From: an uncultured Megasphaera sp.
Lineage (GTDB): Bacteria; Bacillota; Negativicutes; Veillonellales; Megasphaeraceae
Length of the DNA stretch: 5,542 nucleotides
Reading direction: 5' to 3'
Assembly (NCBI GenBank): GCA_900548635.1
Contig: URLP01000113.1
Location: 1-5,542, forward strand
Notes under the pieces: generated by a model
Databases searched by the model: none
What the model was told of the DNA's origin: nothing
What the model saw: only the letters and a program-made list of their open reading frames with translations
Part shown: positions 4,553-5,542 of the stretch, piece after piece
Layout of the letters: every line of letters starts with the position of its first letter
Position numbering within the stretch: position 1 is the stretch's first letter
Made by a program: the position numbers and the translations under genes

Positions 4553-5542
4553 ATGGATACCAAAGAACTCGTCATCGTTGTCGATTTTGGTGGTCAGTAT
4601 AACCAGCTCATTGCACGGCGCGTCCGTGAAAACCACGTTTACTGCGAAGTATATCCGTATCACAAAGCAGTTGCAAAGATTAAGGAACTCAAGCCCCAGG
4701 GCATCATCTTCACCGGCGGCCCGGGCAGTGTCTACGAAGACAATGCACCGAAGATCGAAGCAGAAGTCTTCCATCTCGGCATCCCGGTCCTCGGCCTCTG
4801 CTACGGCATGCAGTTCATGGCTCAGACCCTCGGCGGGGACGTAAAGCATGCAGACATGCGCGAATTCGGCAAGACCGAAATCGACGTCAACACCGCATCA
4901 CCGCTCTTCAAAGGCCTGCAGGAAAAGGAAATCGTCTGGATGAGCCATCAGGACTACGTTGCAGCCATCCCGGAAGGCTTTGAAATCGTCGCCCATACGG
5001 CCAACTGCCCCGTCGCTGCCATGCAGAACACAGAAAAGAAACTCTATGCCATGCAGTACCATCCGGAAGTACTCCACACGGAACACGGCAAAGAAATGAT
5101 CCATAACTTCCTCTTCGAAGTCTGCGGCTGCACCGGCTCCTGGACCATGGCCAACTACGCCAAGACAGCCATTGCCAACATCAAGGAAACCGTCGGTGAC
5201 GGCAAAGTCGTTCTCGCCCTTTCCGGCGGCGTCGACAGCTCCGTCGCAGCCGCCCTCATCTCCAAAGCCGTCGGCAGCCAGCTGACGTGCATCTTCGTCG
5301 ACCACGGCCTGCTCCGCAAGAACGAAGGCGACGAAGTGGAAGCGGCTTTCAAAGACAGCGGCATGAACTTCATCCGCGTCGATGCGTCGGAACGCTTCCT
5401 CAAGAAGCTCGAAGGCGTCAGCGATCCGGAAAAGAAACGCAAGATCATCGGCGAAGAATTCATCCGCGTCTTCGAAGACGAAGGCCGTAAGATCGGCTCC
5501 GTCGACTTCCTGGCACAGGGCACCATCTATCCCGACGTCATC
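4553..5542 (+). CDS. guaA: GMP synthase (glutamine-hydrolysing), 3' end beyond the window
   Basis: GMP synthase makes GMP from XMP, ATP and glutamine in the cytoplasm, the last step of de novo guanine nucleotide synthesis. The 330 codons present cover the whole class I glutamine amidotransferase domain and the start of the ATP-pyrophosphatase domain, out of about 510 residues in the family. The amidotransferase triad is Cys83 (GLCYGMQ), His170 and Glu172 (YHPEV), with the oxyanion region GGPGSV at 55-60. The P-loop of the PPase domain is SGGVDSS (224-230), followed by VDHGLLRK and the conserved LAQGTIYPDVI at the window edge. No stop, frameshift or missing key residue is seen, so it is intact as far as visible. 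The start is set by AGGAGG 6 bases upstream. It has its own promoter but could also be reached by transcripts from the CBS pair. Confidence 0.97.
   Translation, partial: MDTKELVIVVDFGGQYNQLIARRVRENHVYCEVYPYHKAVAKIKELKPQGIIFTGGPGSVYEDNAPKIEAEVFHLGIPVLGLCYGMQFMAQTLGGDVKHADMREFGKTEIDVNTASPLFKGLQEKEIVWMSHQDYVAAIPEGFEIVAHTANCPVAAMQNTEKKLYAMQYHPEVLHTEHGKEMIHNFLFEVCGCTGSWTMANYAKTAIANIKETVGDGKVVLALSGGVDSSVAAALISKAVGSQLTCIFVDHGLLRKNEGDEVEAAFKDSGMNFIRVDASERFLKKLEGVSDPEKKRKIIGEEFIRVFEDEGRKIGSVDFLAQGTIYPDVI

Overview
The window looks like a chromosomal segment from an anaerobic member of the Negativicutes (Gram-negative Firmicutes), most like Megasphaera. This is inferred from three things: GC-rich codon use with many GTC, ATC and CTC codons, strong AGGAGG-type ribosome binding sites with AT-rich sigma-70-like promoters, and the amino-acid-fermentation gene content. 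No 16S rRNA or other species marker is present, so the placement is tentative. All six genes I can support lie on the + strand.

Region 1 (1-178): a GC-rich hairpin that probably belongs to the end of an upstream gene, then one copy of a short repeat. About 60 bases later comes a near-consensus promoter (TTGACA, 17-bp spacer, TATGAT). A short leader follows, with a small perfect hairpin between the Shine-Dalgarno sequence and the first ATG codons.

Region 2 (179-3364): a three-gene unit. It holds a threonine ammonia-lyase with a C-terminal ACT domain, an APC-superfamily amino acid permease 10 bp downstream, and RidA, which also has its own extended -10 promoter overlapping the permease stop codon. 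The set makes sense together: the permease would import an amino acid (threonine or serine is the natural guess), the lyase deaminates it to a 2-oxoacid through a reactive enamine, and RidA hydrolyses that enamine. The unit ends in an unusual intergenic element and then a strong intrinsic terminator. The element has two 31-base arms built from inverted 7-base repeats around a GC-rich core, and the core is the same short repeat seen at the window start.

Region 3 (3365-4458): two adjacent paralogous proteins made only of paired CBS domains, which align to each other without gaps. They are probably nucleotide-binding regulatory proteins, and their target is unknown.

Region 4 (4459-5542): a guaA gene (GMP synthase) with its own strong promoter and ribosome binding site, cut off by the window end after 330 codons. 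No terminator is visible between the CBS pair and guaA, so read-through is possible. This makes a link between the CBS proteins and purine metabolism worth testing.

The genes themselves belong to known families. The most unusual signals are the 7-base-periodic inverted repeat after ridA with its shared core, the start-site hairpin of the lyase gene, and the tandem CBS pair next to guaA.
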